The translations under genes were made by a program, and so were the position numbers. A model generated the notes under the pieces. That model was given only the letters and a program-made list of their open reading frames with translations. It had not been told where the DNA came from and did no database searches. Positions 14,197-26,013 of a stretch of DNA of 64,000 nt are shown piece after piece. The stretch spans positions 1,860,001 through 1,924,000 of the forward strand of contig JAHLMK010000003.1 of assembly GCA_019915135.1 (NCBI GenBank), given 5' to 3'. This DNA is from Strobilurus pachycystidiatus (taxonomy: Eukaryota > Basidiomycota > Agaricomycetes > Agaricales > Physalacriaceae). How positions within the stretch are numbered: the first letter of the stretch is position 1; each line of letters opens with the position of its first letter.

Positions 14197-14693
14197 CGCC
14201 CAAACACATCACCATCGAGCTCGTTCCGCGCGGCGCTTCCAGAAACTCGTCTTGCAGAGGCTGCGGCCAGGAAATGTTCACCAATAGCTATCGCTTCAAA
14301 GTAGGACGCTCCAAGAGCGCGCCGTTCTGGCACCCCGCCTGCTTCGAGCCCCTCCTGAACCTCCCCGCTGACTACCTTCACGGCGCGGTTGAGTTCAACA
14401 TCGCCAACATCGACCAGCAGGCGTACGCGTGCCTGATGCAATGGGCGGAAGACGCGTACGCCGCTGCACTTCCCGCTCCGCTCTCTGAACTCTCCCTGCC
14501 TGATGATGATACGTGGCTCCAAGAATGCTTTGCTTCTATTGGCCCTGCCTGTGGACGCCACGCAAAACCAGCTGTCGCTCTGCTCATCGACAAAGAACAG
14601 CCGCCCAGATATCCCGCCTCAATCACTGACATTCTCGCTGCCCTGGAGAAGAGACAGACTCGTAGTATCGTTGGACTCGCGGCGATGTTCTAG
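14197..14693 (+). CDS. Hypothetical protein with PARP-type-like zinc finger (5' part unresolved)
   Basis: Open frame from a plausible splice acceptor (AG at 14195-14196) to TAG at 14693; an in-frame TGA lies at 14181. It reads HITIELVPRGASRNSSCRGCGQ, then HPACFEPLLNLPADYLHG. The order of CxxC, about 22 residues and HxxC, preceded by an E.aprG.s..C strand, resembles the PARP-type zinc finger (C-x2-C...H-x2-C), which binds DNA breaks, although the loop is shorter than usual. The remaining C-terminal 90 residues are helical and acidic with no known domain. The first exon(s) should lie in 13864-14190 (ATG at 13864 possible), but I could not build a convincing junction. It diverges from the RecQ gene about 40-370 bp away. 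A decaying gene is the alternative. Confidence 0.45.
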
Positions 14694-15280
14694 GTCTTCA
14701 AGCTGGCTCGAATCGCGCTCTCCTTGTTGGCTTCGCATTGACTTGAGTTTTCTTGTATCGTTGGCTTTGAATTTCGCTGAGACTCTGACTCTGGGACTGT
14801 TTTTGGATTGTTTAACTCTAGACTCGCATTGTCGCATGGTAATAACGTATAGTAAGTCATTGTTATGCATGTCTCTAATAATGTATCATGTCCTACTCAA
14901 GCGAAACTATAATGTAGTGCCCGACAGAGAATTAAATCGCATGCATCAGGCCCAGGACCTGGTCAGGACGATTATCAACGTATCCTCGTTTTCTTCTTGC
15001 TCGCCTGGGAATGACAATCATATAATGGAAGTACCACCGGCCATTTTGCTCGAAAGTCGGGATTTTGAGGATGACATTTGTATTACCGTCGTCGTATTGT
15101 AGTGTGCAGCGTGAGGAGGCCCGGCAGACGTGGATTTTGGTTTGACCTGGACCTCTGCGAGCGTGGGCTTCAAGACGTCTACTTAGTACCATAGATATCC
15201 TCGTACATATTTGTTTACTTGGACGTTATTGAACACTCTTATATTTGTTTGAACATATCTTGCAGTCCAATTTTTCTATA
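14694..15280. other. Intergenic stretch without recognisable features
   Basis: AT-richer spacer of about 590 bp between the zinc-finger ORF and the second copy of the direct repeat. Open frames here show no family resemblance. It includes the 3' flank of the zinc-finger ORF. Confidence 0.5.
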
Positions 15281-16036
15281 CATGTCTGATTGAGGCTACT
15301 ATGGTTGACATCCTCATAGTGCTTGGGTAGCCGGAAACGTCGAGGGGGTCTACAAGCGCGGTGTCACTCTGGCCATGGCCATCGGATTTGGAAACATCAA
15401 CGGCGCCGTCACCTCAAACATTGTCCGCTCAGCGCTATCCCTCCTCACCGCACACCTTATTATTGACACAGTACCGAGCCACAGACAAATCCTGGTACTT
15501 ACCCAATGGGCCACGGCATTGTCCTGGCCTACACCTCCATCGGCTTTATCTCCTCCGCCCTCTTCGTCGTTCTTCTCAAGCGCAAAAACGTCGCCCACGA
15601 GCGCGACGAGGGCATCGACGGCACGTCAACAAGAACGCCAACGCGAAGAACGGCCACTACGACAGCATCCTTGCCGCCCGCATCGACAAGGGGGATGAAT
15701 GGAGTGGGTTTAGATATGTTTTGTGATAGTAGTGTATACTTGTTACATTGCGGAAAACGAGCGAATTTATGTAAGATGCAATACTCATAATATAAGATAC
15801 AGCGAGAATCCGACTAAGTATAGGGAGGGAGAAGATGAAGTTATATCCGGGTGTCCACAGATTTGGATGCGACCGTAGGATCTGGTATGGGAGCGTCGGG
15901 ATCAGGGATGGGCAGAGGAGCCTGGGCACGCTCCGATGCATGCTCGTCAAGCCACTTGTCCATGTCGTCCTTCTCACCAAACGGACGCTTGCCAAGGAGT
16001 TCAATCATGTCCTCCCTGCGAAAGGATTAGCGCTGC
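15281..16036. repeat. Direct repeat copy 2: transporter 3' fragment plus protease 3' end
   Basis: Second copy of the segment at 9994-10741, in the same orientation and 5,287 bp further on. Here the protease part is the functional one and the transporter part is the broken one, the reverse of copy 1. Confidence 0.85.
15318..15726 (+). pseudogene. Broken 3' fragment of the Dal5-like transporter gene
   Basis: Reads AWVAGNVEGVYKRGVTLAMA and retains the splice sites of the last intron. Relative to the intact gene, it has a 4-nt insertion after WY near 15501-15507, plus a deletion and a further 2-nt loss near 15595-15625 that shift the frame. The C-terminal SILAARIDKGDEWSGFRYVL codons survive in another frame. 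No upstream exons are present. Confidence 0.9.
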
Positions 16037-18424
16037 TCAGCCAACAAGAGGGGACATAAACCTACCGTGTTAAAACCTCCTTCTCCAACAACCGCTGCGC
16101 CACCTTCTCCACGTCTGCTCGGTGTGTCTCCAGTACATCTTTCGTCCGTACGTACAAGGTCCTGCGCGACTTGAGCACAAACTAGAGGTCAAGGAAACAA
16201 GAAAACTTACGTGATCATCTTTCTTACTTCGTCGTCCAGCATCTCTGCCGTCTTCTCGCTGAAAGGCTTTGTCCACCCCTCAGCGGCACCACGCTGGCCA
16301 CCATAGCTAACGGGTCCAATGATGCTGTTCATGCCATAGTTGGCACAAGCCTCGAACGCCATCTTGGTGATCTTGCTAAGATCATCCTGAGCACCGGAGG
16401 TGATGTTCTCCGCGCCGAAGAAGATCTCTTCTGACACACGTCCTCCGAGAGTCATGCATATTGAGTCGTGCATTTGAGGACTTGACATGAGGTATCGTTC
16501 GTTAGGCAAGTACTGGAGAAGAAGGTAAACAACTAAAATGATGCTCATATGTATGAAGACTCACCTGAGCATAGCCCAAAGCACCGGCGCCGCGAGGAAT
16601 GATACTGACCTTGAGCAGGGGATGTGCGTGCTCAAGGAACCAACCGCATACAGCATGTCCAGCTTCGTGGTAGGCAACAATCTTCTTCTCCACGGGTCCG
16701 AGTACCTTGCTCTTCTTCTCCAGGCCGACAATGACACGCTCGATGGCGGTTTCAAAGTCCATGTTGGCGACGGCCTGTGCACCACGACGAGCAGCCCGAA
16801 GAGCAGCTTCGTTGCACACATTGGCAACATCAGCACCAGAGAAACCGGGAGTAAGCACAGCGAGCCGGTGAGCAAGGGATTGTATATCCTTGGCAAGCCC
16901 CTCCTCAAGCTTGAGTGGCTTGAGGTGCACATTGTAGATGCCCTTGCGGCCATCAACAGTAGGGTGGTCGATGGAAATGTGCCTGTCGAATCGCCCAGGT
17001 CGCATCAAAGCAGGATCCAAAACGTCTGGCCTGTTGGTACCGGCAAGAACGACGATGTGCTCTTGAGAACTGAAACCATCCATCTCCACCAGAAGCTGGT
17101 TGAGCGTGGACTCCCGCTCGTCGTTTCCACCGCCGCCCATGCGTCCGCCTCCTCTTGATTTTCCGATGGCGTCTATCTCGTCCACGAAGATGATGCAAGG
17201 TGCAGACTTTCTCGCCGATGCGAAGAGGTCACGAACACGCGAAGAACCGACACCGACGAACATTTCGACGAATTCTGAACCAGAGACGGAGAGGAAGGGT
17301 ACAGAAGCCTCGCCGGCGGTAGCCTTGGCAAGCAAGGTCTTACCGGTACCAGGAGGCCCAGACAGGATAGCGCCTCGTGGAATCTTTGCACCAAGTTTCT
17401 CGTACTTTTGAGGCTCCTTCAAGAACTGGACGAACTCCATAATCTCCTCCTTCGCCTCGTCCATACCGGCGACGTCCTTGAACTTGACCTTGACCTGTGT
17501 GTCCTTGTCGAACAGTTTCGCTCGGCTCTTTCCGAAGCTGAAGATTCCGCCTCCGCCTCCGCTGCCACCGCCGCCCATACCGCGCCGCGTGAGCCAGTAG
17601 ATGAATGCAATGGTGGCGATAGTCGGCGCGAATTCCAAGATCATGCGGCCAGTGGACACTTCGTCGTGGTATGCGACGGGGATGCGTTCGTGGCTGGGAA
17701 TGTTGAGCTCCCTCTGCGCCTCGTCAAGTCTGCGCTCAAATGTTTCTACGCTGCCAATGGAGAAGTAGTAGTCGCCGGACGAGCTGACGTTACCGCCGTA
17801 CATGGTTCCAGTCGCATTCGAGTGCAGTTTGACGCGCACTTTGTGGCCGTTGACCACGATGAGTTTGTCGACAAGGCCCTTGTCGAGGAAAGCGGTGCGG
17901 AACTCCTGCCAGGTGATTTCGCGTTGGCTGCTGCCGGAGAAACCGTTGAGCAGGAAGTGCGCGGCGATGAGGCCGCCTATCCAGACCATGATGTTGTTGG
18001 ACGATGGGTTGTTGTTCGGCGGAGGAGGCGGGGGTTGATTGCTGTTCTTCTTGGAGGGGTCGTCGTTTTGGTGCTCTGAGGAGGAGGTGTGGTGGTCCTT
18101 GTCGCGCATGCTCTCCTGCTCTTTGCGGTACTGTTTGAAAAAGCCTTCGAGACCTTTTGGAATGTCGGCTGGCTCGCTGGGCTTCGACTGCTCCTTGGGC
18201 GTCTCGTCATTTTTCTTCTCCGACTTGAGACCATCCTCCTTCTCCTTCTCCCCCGCTACTTTCTTCTCGCTGTCGCGAGGTCGCTGCTGGCGGGGTCGAG
18301 TTGGCGGAATGGCGTAGAATCGGACCGCCGGGCGTGCCGCCGCCCGCGTTCTGAGCGCCGCCGAAAGACGTGCGCTCCGTAATGAACCAGATAACATGAG
18401 GGTAAGAGGGAAAGATGGGTGCAC
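15841..18424 (-). CDS. AFG3: Mitochondrial m-AAA protease subunit (AFG3/Yta12 type)
   Basis: Inner-membrane ATP-dependent zinc metalloprotease that degrades damaged membrane proteins and matures others, facing the matrix. Exons: 16565-18424, 16211-16512, 16066-16161 and 15841-16015, with introns of 52, 49 and 50 nt, giving 810 aa. The N-terminus is Arg/Ser-rich (mitochondrial targeting), followed by a charged Lys/Glu region. Two membrane segments ([20 protein letters not shown] and [16 protein letters not shown]) flank the FtsH extracellular-type domain. The AAA core has GPPGTGKT (Walker A), FVDEIDAIG (Walker B) and RPGRFDR (second region of homology). The protease domain has HEAGH. The last exon has an acidic, Pro-rich tail. 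I cannot firmly separate the Yta10 and Yta12 paralogues. A decayed copy of its last exon lies at 10558-10723. Confidence 0.93.
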
Positions 18425-18859
18425 GCTTACTTCATCACAGACTTTGGTGACGAATCAGGATCGGGCCGATCACTGCCGACAAAATACGCGTCCGACTTCG
18501 GCCGCTTAGCCCGCCGCTTTGACTCCTTGTCATTGTCAAATCTCAATGCTGTCCGACGTTTTCTGATCCTGGCGCGCGGACGTCACGTCAACCAGCGCTG
18601 CTCTGGATTGCCGCCTACAGGTCTGGGCTGTCTCTATCTTGGAACCAGTCCAAACGCGCCAGTCAAATGGTCTACTTTGGTCCCGCGCTAGCGTACAGAG
18701 AACTGATGGGCACTGTGAGTGCTAGTGGAGCTTGTTCCCAATGAACTATCTCTCGGACTGTGCGTGGACGCGTCGTGAACGCATCTATGCCATGTAGTAG
18801 ACACAGTCCAATGAAACTCGCCCGCTCCACTAAGTATGTAAACATTGGTCTGAGTTGAC

Positions 18860-20241
18860 CTAAGGCCCCATCTCAACATCCGCATCCTCCTTTTCCTTCT
18901 CCTCCGGCTCAGTCTGCTCAACCCCAATACTCCCCGCAGGCCGCCATATACTACCGCCAGAAGTCGCCTTCCACAGCCTAATTTTCCCGTCATTTCCTGC
19001 AGACGACAATACAGTCCTGCGCATGGAATTCAGCAAACCCTGCACAAAAAGTAGGAGACGCTGAACCAACCCCGTGATATTCCATTCGACTCTTCCAACC
19101 GAACTCTTGTGCTGGTCAAAGTCCGCAACAATACGCGCCTCCCAGCCGCTCTCCTCTTCATCCTCCGCCTCCGTCTCGGGCTCAGCACTGGGTTCTTCCC
19201 CAGGCTTGACCCTCCAAACCCTCACTCGCCCATCTCTACTCCCCGTAGCGATCAAGTGATACGACCGTCCACAAGACGGCGCCCACGCCACAGAAGTAAT
19301 AGACCCCTCGCTTTCCGTCCCCGGGCTCAGGACCAATATAGTCTCCGGCCGTCTCGAGGGCGACAGCTGCACGACTTTGACGATAGAGTTGGTTCCTGAA
19401 CTGCACGCGATCAGCTCGCCCCAATAGCGGTCTTTACACCAGCTAAGGGCCCATCCGCCATCTGCCTCGCGATTCCCTACTGGTCGTGGCATTTGCTGCA
19501 AGAGTGCCTGGGCGACAAGGGTGGCCGGGGCGCCTTCAGTGCTCGTTGTTGTCTGGGTCGGGGTTGCAACTGCCGCGGTGTATGCGCGGGATTGCTGAGT
19601 GGGAGAGTGGATCGTCTGGACGTCGATTTCCTCCGAGAGCTGCCATGTCGTCGGCTCTAAACACTCATAGATTCGTAGATGATTGTCTGTTGATATGCTT
19701 GCCTGTAGGAAGTCTCATCCAGAGCGTCTAAGGAGTGTCTCAACTAGTCACTCACCAGCTTCAACCCAAAATGATGCGGCGCAAATTCGACGCCGCGTAC
19801 AGTGCCCCGCGCTTCGTGCAAAACTGCTTTTTCGATCCACCGGCCGGTGCTCGTCGCGCTCGAAAGCAGCTGCTCCCATACCTTGACCGTTCGGTCAAAC
19901 GACGCCGAGGCGAGAATTGAGCCAAATTCTGGATGCGCCCAGCTGAGCTTCGACACCGCCGCGTCGTGCGCCTGTACAAGTCAGATGAACCGCCACATTG
20001 TAGATGTGATTTACACAACGCACTTTCCAGTCATCCTCGACCGCCCAATTACCATTCTGCTCGTCGAGCTGCCATATTTTTATTCTGATCCGTCGCTACT
20101 TCAATGAGCGGCAAATACACTAGACGGGAAGGCGCACCTCTGATCCAGGCTACACGTCGCCAATCGAGTGCCGTAGAAATCATAGGCGGCGTCGGTGACA
20201 AGGTCGTGGTGCGCGTTCGGTATAAGGCCCGTTTGTATCAT
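18860..20241 (-). CDS. SEH1: Nucleoporin Seh1 (WD40 repeat)
   Basis: Beta-propeller subunit of the Y (Nup84/Nup107) complex of the nuclear pore and of the SEA/GATOR2 complex that controls TORC1. Start chosen at 20241 (MIQTGLIPNAHHDLVTDAA), because NAHHDLVTDAAYDFYGTRLATCSLDQ is the family N-terminus; an upstream in-frame ATG at 20322 is possible. Blades follow in order: IKIWQLDEQNGNW, VSKLSWAHPEFGSILASASF with DRTVKVWEQ, RGVEFAPHHFGLKL, SWCKDRYWGELIACSSG, SVAWAPSCGRSYHLIATGSR, and TVLSSAGNDGKIRLWKA. A 53-nt intron must be removed after WNITG (about 19016-19068) to restore the last blade. The tail is acidic. Stop TAG at 18860-18862. Confidence 0.92.
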
Positions 20242-20388
20242 CTCAAGGGTATGGTAGACAACCTGGTCCTCGGGCAGTCGCGTATGGTGGTGGTTCTGGT
20301 TGAAGCCGTAAATAGCAGTCACTGCTCGCGATCACGAGATCTTTCAACTTCACTCCTCTCATGGCAAGTGTCATCTCCAACTTCAGGA

Positions 20389-20631
20389 CACCGGGGGCAG
20401 CCACCACGGCAGGACGCCTGGACTGCCTTTAAGGCAGTCCAACGGGCTTTCTGTGTCCTTTCTGTCAAGTATGAGAGCAGCTGGGGGTTCGTGCAAGGGC
20501 CCTTTGTTTCTTTCAAAGGGGCCCAAGAGGGGCCCAGTCAAGTAGGCTTGTGTCGAGGCAACCTGACAAAAAGCTCGTTGTACTGCCTTAAAGGCAGTAC
20601 AGGCGTTCTGCCCTGGTGGGTGCCCCCGGTG
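20389..20631. mobile_element. MITE-like palindromic element with ~65 bp terminal inverted repeats
   Basis: A 243-bp element. Its ends begin CACCGGGGGCA and are inverted copies of one another over about 65 bp, with a handful of mismatches. It is flanked by GGA on both sides (20386-20388 and 20632-20634), a possible 3-bp target duplication. Each arm holds a perfect hairpin (20419-20441 and 20579-20601, 11-bp arms, 1-nt centre). A third hairpin around GGGCCC lies in the middle (about 20498-20526). There is no coding capacity. It lies just upstream of the SEH1 start, at 148 bp. Confidence 0.8.
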
Positions 20632-20634
20632 GGA

Positions 20635-21713
20635 GAGGCATGATCTGACGCCATGATTACCCACTGTGCCTCTGCCTACCCTCCAACACCGAAGATACAC
20701 GAGACGAAGGTTCATATTCTCGTCCCGAGGGCCGATTTCTAGGATCTCAGAATGCCGATTGGCCCTATCAGGCCTGATCCGAGCGAGGCTATAGGCTCTT
20801 ATACGCTGGGCCCATTCCCTCATTCATTTCGCAGTTGGTGTGGACATTCCTCGCTTGTGTAGGTCTCACATGGCCTCTTCTGCCTGCTTTTCGGGCCGTG
20901 AAGTCATCTTCCGAGCTTTCACCAGGGACGTCATCCATCGTGCTTGGCTAGGGCTCATTCATTTGGACTGTGAGCACCTCAGGTGAGCCGTCCTATTGAA
21001 GGTTTTTTGAGAAGCCGCCTCCTTCGCTGGACGGCCGGTATTCGCGCTACATCGGTCAAAGATACCTCTTCCCATCGTTCATAGACTGAGTGAAAGATGA
21101 CCACTGCGCCATTTATCTTTCTCTCTCAGTTATAATCGCTGACGCGTCAATAGTACTGCTTTAGTAGTGAATACAGAGTCCGGAAACAACTCTAGTCTCT
21201 CTCTTTGAGTTCATCCTGTCTCCCTTTTCCTATGTTCAACATATAGTATAGTTTGATCACGGTCAGAAGTCTGATCAAAGACCTTGGCTGGTTTCGCACT
21301 CCTCAGCTCAGAGCTTGACATTGAGGTTCATATCTGACGAGGGCTTCTCTAACTCCTTTTCATTTAAGAGCTCTTGCTTTTGCAGTTGCTTCGATCAGTG
21401 GCAAGTAAGCAGGAGCTTCTGCTTTCATGTCAACTTCAAATGACGTCGTTTCTCATCGCAGACGGGTGTGCATCAACTTCTCTACCCACACCACACCCAT
21501 CGTATAATGACCCTCTATCGCGCCAAGTTCTTTTTCCTTCCAATGTCGGATTCCGCATTCGCCAGAAGCAGTCAAACCTCCGGCAGGCACTGAAGCAAAT
21601 TCGGCAACTTCGTACGATGTAACATGTGGTCGTGGAAGATGATCGTATAAAAGATAGCCCTTACAGCTTACAGAAAAATAGGTCTCCGCCGTTCTCACTG
21701 ACCATCTTCATCA
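20635..21713. other. Intergenic stretch, no gene recognised
   Basis: About 1.1 kb between the MITE-like element and the OYE gene. Open frames are short and lack family features. It probably carries the OYE promoter. Repeated TTCATTT/CTCTTT-like tracts are visible, but nothing specific can be called. Confidence 0.5.
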
Positions 21714-23028
21714 ATGGGCTCATACACTTCCAAAGCGCGAGAAACGAACGATTCGGTACCGGCACTTTTCAGACCTATAACCATCGGACACATGCAGCTC
21801 CAGCATCGCATAGTCCACGCTCCTCTCACGCGCTACAAGGCCGACAAGTTTCATGTCCAGCTCCCTCTCGTGACAGAGTATTACACTCAGCGCTCGGCCA
21901 CTCCAGGAACGTTGATAATATCGGAAGCTACCTTTGTGGCGCACCGCGCCGGGATCAATCCTCACTGTCCCGGAGTCTACAACGCGGACCAAGCGCGTGC
22001 TTGGAGGAAGGTAGTTCCCACCGCCCGCCTTGCCCTCTTTTGATTTGACTAAGAACACGTCGGAAGATTACCGATGAGGTCCACGCGCACGAATGCTTCA
22101 TGTTCTGTCAGATCTGGGGTCTCGGGCGCTCTGCTGACTACCTCGCATCGCGCGCCGAGGACCCGGCGTGGTCTTACGTCTCCTCCTCACCTGTCCGTCT
22201 CTCCACCAAAGACGAAACCCCGCGCGCGTTGTCCATTTCCGAGATTGAAGAGTATGTGACGCTCTTCGGCGATGCCGCCGAAATTGCTGTGAGCGATGGG
22301 GATGAAGGGGCAGGCTTCGACGGCGTGGAGCTGCATTTCGCGAACGGGTATCTCGTGGACCAGTTCCTGCAAGATGTGTGCAACAAGCGGACAGACATAT
22401 ACGGCGGGAGTGTAGAGGGAAGGACGCGTTTCGCTCTAGAGGTCGTGGAGGAGGTTACCTCGAGGGTGGGTCCGCAGAAAGTCGGAGTGCGGATAAGCCC
22501 ATGGAGTCCCTTTCAAGGTAAAGTGTCCCCCAGTCCATCGGAGAGTGTGGTCTGGTGCTCATAGGCCATCATCTAGACATGCGCATGGAAGACCGTGACC
22601 TTATGCAGACCTTCACGTACTTTGTAACCCAGCTGAAGGAGAAGCACCCGGAACTGGCGTATCTCCACGTCGTGGAACCGCGAATCAGCGGCTCGGCCGA
22701 CAGCACGCTCCCGCCCGCGGACGACGAGTCGAACGACTTCATCAGGAAGATCTGGGCTCCCCGGCCACTTATATCGGCGGGGAGATACAACAGAGAATCC
22801 GCTATCCAGACTGCTGATGAGAAAGGTGACCTCATCGCGTTTGGAAGGTACTTCATCTCCAACGTAGGTTCCAGCCCAACAATCACATTTCCCTACTGAG
22901 TTTGTCAACAGCCGGACTTGCCCAAACGTCTGATAGAAGACATACCCTTTTCTCCATACGACCGATCCACCTTTTACCTGCGTGGCGACGAGAGCGGACG
23001 CGGATACACAGACTACAAGTCCTCATAG
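21714..23028 (+). CDS. Old Yellow Enzyme family NADH:flavin oxidoreductase
   Basis: FMN-dependent ene-reductase that reduces activated C=C bonds. Exons: 21714-22010, 22067-22517, 22577-22863 and 22912-23028, with introns of 56, 59 and 48 nt, giving 383 aa, the normal length. LFRPITIGHMQLQHRIVHAPLTR opens the TIM barrel. FDGVELHFANGYLVDQFLQD contains the substrate-binding His and Asn (HxxN) and the proton-donor Tyr. NKRTDIYGGSVEGRTRF follows, then RISPWSPFQ, PLISAGRYNRESA and LIAFGRYFISNPDLPKRL, which bind the FMN phosphate. The line of catalytic residues seems complete. Physiological substrate unknown; such enzymes handle oxylipins, quinones and xenobiotics. Confidence 0.93.
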
Positions 23029-23305
23029 TACCTCACGACTGGAAAGGACTTATTGAAACATATGTATTCCATAGAAAGATACAGTGGCATAAGTAACAAG
23101 AAAATAAAAACAGAGAACGGCAGAAGCACAATGAAAGAAACTTGACAAGAGTAAGGTATGAATCGATATACACAGCGAGATAGAAATAGGTTAAAAGAAT
23201 GTAGGAAACGGCAAGAAAGCTCCGTCCAGATCGTACAACAGCGATACCCGGAAAAGCAATAAACGGCTGTAGATGTAGACGATACAAATGGTTGGTCCGT
23301 TGTCA

Positions 23306-26013
23306 TTAGTACTTGCGAGTCGCAAGGGCCCGGATTTCGTAAAGGAACGAGTTGTCGGGCGGGGGCCGCACTGCCAGAGCATGCGCCCACCCGCTCATCT
23401 CGTTGCGATGTCTCTCCTCCGCGACGCGACACCTCGCCACGAACGCCTCATCCACATTGCTGCACATGAGAGACGCCCGCGACCCACGCTCGCTGCCGCA
23501 GTCCGAAGGCGAGCGTGTTTGGCTCCGGATGCTCCGGATGCTAGCAAGAGAATCATCCAACATGGAGCTGATGGACGAAGCGACGGAAGTGCTGTTCTGC
23601 TGCATCGCTGCGCGGATCGTACCGCCCTTCGCCTCCCAGCTGTGGTCTTCCTCATCGTCGGCGAGATCGGCAAAGACATCTGGCTCATCTTCCTCGGGAG
23701 ATAGAGCTGAGATCCAGCACATCTTGGATGGATCAAAGATCATGTTTCCAACTCTGCGTGCACCAGCAGCGAGAGACATCACTGGGGATCCCATAGCCCC
23801 CGAGAGGTGTGTGATGAGAGCAGGCCGTGTAGATGTAACGACGGCGTCGAACTCCTTGAGAACTTGATCATTGCCTTCCCATCGCAGGGTGTGAGGGTTC
23901 CACTTCATATCGCCGACAACTGAAACAAGAATAGTCAGTAGAGTACTGACGAAGCCTAACAAAAAGGAGCACATACCTTTTGGCGAGGCAGCACCGCCAA
24001 GATTCCTTATTAACGTAGGCTTCCTCTTAGTCTGTGTCGACGGCGAAGTGGCAACCTTCTTCTTCTTCGGTGGTGATGCGTGGCCCGCATTCCTCAAAGA
24101 AGAGAGGTCCATCTTGCTCGCCCGCCTCAGCGAGGGCGGTGGTGCCGGAGCTGACGAATCTGAAACGCCACATTGAGCATCCGCTAACAGCCAGAACTGG
24201 ACGAGTACATACTTGAACGAAACGTCCTGCGAGTTGGGGCTGGCGCTGGCGCCGGCGTTGCTTCAGCAGGCTTCGATGTATAGCTACCACCGGGTACCCG
24301 ATTGCCGTACCCTTTCGGCTGCACGCGAAACCGACTCTCCTGGTCACGATCCGTAGGAAGGTCCTCGAAAGCATCGAGTTCGGTACCGTCGCCATACGTT
24401 CGTACCCGCTTCGGTTTTCGTAGCACCTTCGGTACCGCGGGTGGCGCTGGCACTGGTGTCGGCGCAACGGTTCGGGACGTTTTAATAAGATTAGATGGAG
24501 GGCGTTGTGGGGGTAAGGGTGACGTCGATGTTCGTGGAGGTGGAGGGGCTGCTGAAGGCGCCGACTCCCGGAACACGGAAGATAGCGCGGCACGCAGTCT
24601 GGAACGTGGAGGTGCAGGCATCGTCGCGGTGGCAGAGGTGCGGGAGGTGTTATTTGAAGGAGAGGAAGTTCGCACAGGCGTTTGATAGTCCTGATGCAAA
24701 CGGGTCGTGGATACCTTGTGTTGTGTTTTGGCACGCGAGGCAGCCGTGGGCTGGTCGTAACTCAGGCGACCTTTCGATGCCGTTGCTGAACCAGAACCAG
24801 AACCAGTTGGTGAAGCCAGCCCCGATCCCGATGCCTGTGGCGGAGGTTGCATGAGGGAGGAGAGAGACGCTTTCCGAGTTGCTTTCTTTGAGCCGCCGGG
24901 AGTAAGGATTTGGAGACCAGAATGGGATTTCTGGGCCCGTAGACTGCCCGGTTTGGGTGCGAGGAAAGACGAGGGAGCGGGAGGAGGCGAGGGGAAAGCT
25001 TGGAAGGTACGTGAACGGGTGGGGGGACATAGCGGAGGAGACGGGGAAAGCCGAAGCTTTTGTAGCTGTTGGGCGGAGGCTTGTGGTGGGGGAGACTTGG
25101 ACCCATCAGATTTGACTCTTGATGACGGTCTTAGTGTCGTTGAGGGTTTTTGAGATACACTGGAAGTCCTGCTTGTTATTCGTCGGAGGCGCGGTTGAGG
25201 TGGCGGCTGCGTCTTTTGTAGCAAGCGAGCCGGGCTGAGAACGACGTCGTCGTCGATGACGAGGCCCATCTCGAAGTCGTCTTCTGGATTCGTGTTGGTG
25301 GCGGGGCTTGAGGGTGCCGTGTTGGGCGCGACCTTTTTCAAGGCAAGAAGGTGGCTCAGGTGACGGACACCGTGACCCGAGTCAAAGATTGCAGGCGGAA
25401 TGACAAGACCATCGAGATCGTCTTCGCATTCATCTTCGGTTTCCACGTTGGAGACGGACGCGGACGAAAAGGATGAAGGGGAAGTGTTGGTAAAGCCCAA
25501 TGTGGAATAGGCATCGGAAGACTGCGAAGAGGTGGTGTTGTCTTTGTCTTCCCATTCAAGGGACTGCTTGGATGTGCGATGGCTGAGCGTCAAAGGGGCC
25601 AAAGACAGGCGAGTGAGATCGGATGGGAGCGAGAAGCCGTCCTCAAAGTCCTCGTCGATGGGCGACTTGGGACGGTCGACGACAGTGGGCAGTCGGAGCG
25701 GCATCCTGATCGTGGAGAGGCCCTCTTCGTCGTCATCGTCGTCGGTCGACGAACCCTGCGAAGACGACACGGACGACGACGGGCGGAAGATGGTCATTTT
25801 CGGCTCGGAGGACATGACAGACGGCTCGGGGCGCGGCAGAGCTTGGACCTTGGCGCCGCCTGTCTTGCCCAGATCCATCTCCATGTCCCAGTCCTCGTCT
25901 TCATCGTCGTCCTTTTCTGAGGGTGTATGGATCGCCTGCCCGTCCGGAAGGTCGAAATCGGCATCTGTCCACTCTTCCTGCGCTGTGCCGGGCGAGATTG
26001 GGTGAGCAGTCAT
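23306..26013 (-). CDS. Bfa1/Byr4-like two-component GAP subunit of mitotic exit/septation
   Basis: Scaffold that, with Bub2/Cdc16, keeps the Tem1/Spg1 GTPase inactive at spindle pole bodies. Start at ATG 26013 (MTAHPISPGTAQEEW); an in-frame upstream start at 26064 is possible. The N-terminus has EEWTDADFDLPDGQ, a Byr4-type motif, then Asp-rich and Ser/Pro-rich disordered sequence for about 500 residues. The conserved C-terminal part includes KPKRVRTYGDGTELDAFEDL, then after an intron PTLIRNLGG, after a 57-nt intron (23920-23976) GDMKWNPHTLRWEGNDQVL, then RPALITHLSG and GNMIFDPSKMCWI, which are the Byr4/Bfa1 repeats needed for binding the GTPase and Bub2. Stop TAA at 23306-23308. Confidence 0.88.

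Noticed and set aside
17408..18382. Long plus-strand open frames opposite the m-AAA protease
   Set aside because: The minus-strand frame has Walker A, Walker B and HEAGH motifs. The plus frames are by-products of GC-rich codons.
20104..20823. Open frames over the palindromic element, on both strands
   Set aside because: They arise from the terminal inverted repeats read twice; the repeated KAVQ-type peptide is a product of the palindrome.
23288..23867. Plus-strand frames opposite BFA1
   Set aside because: The minus-strand reading has the conserved Byr4/Bfa1 repeats, and the plus frames do not resemble anything known.
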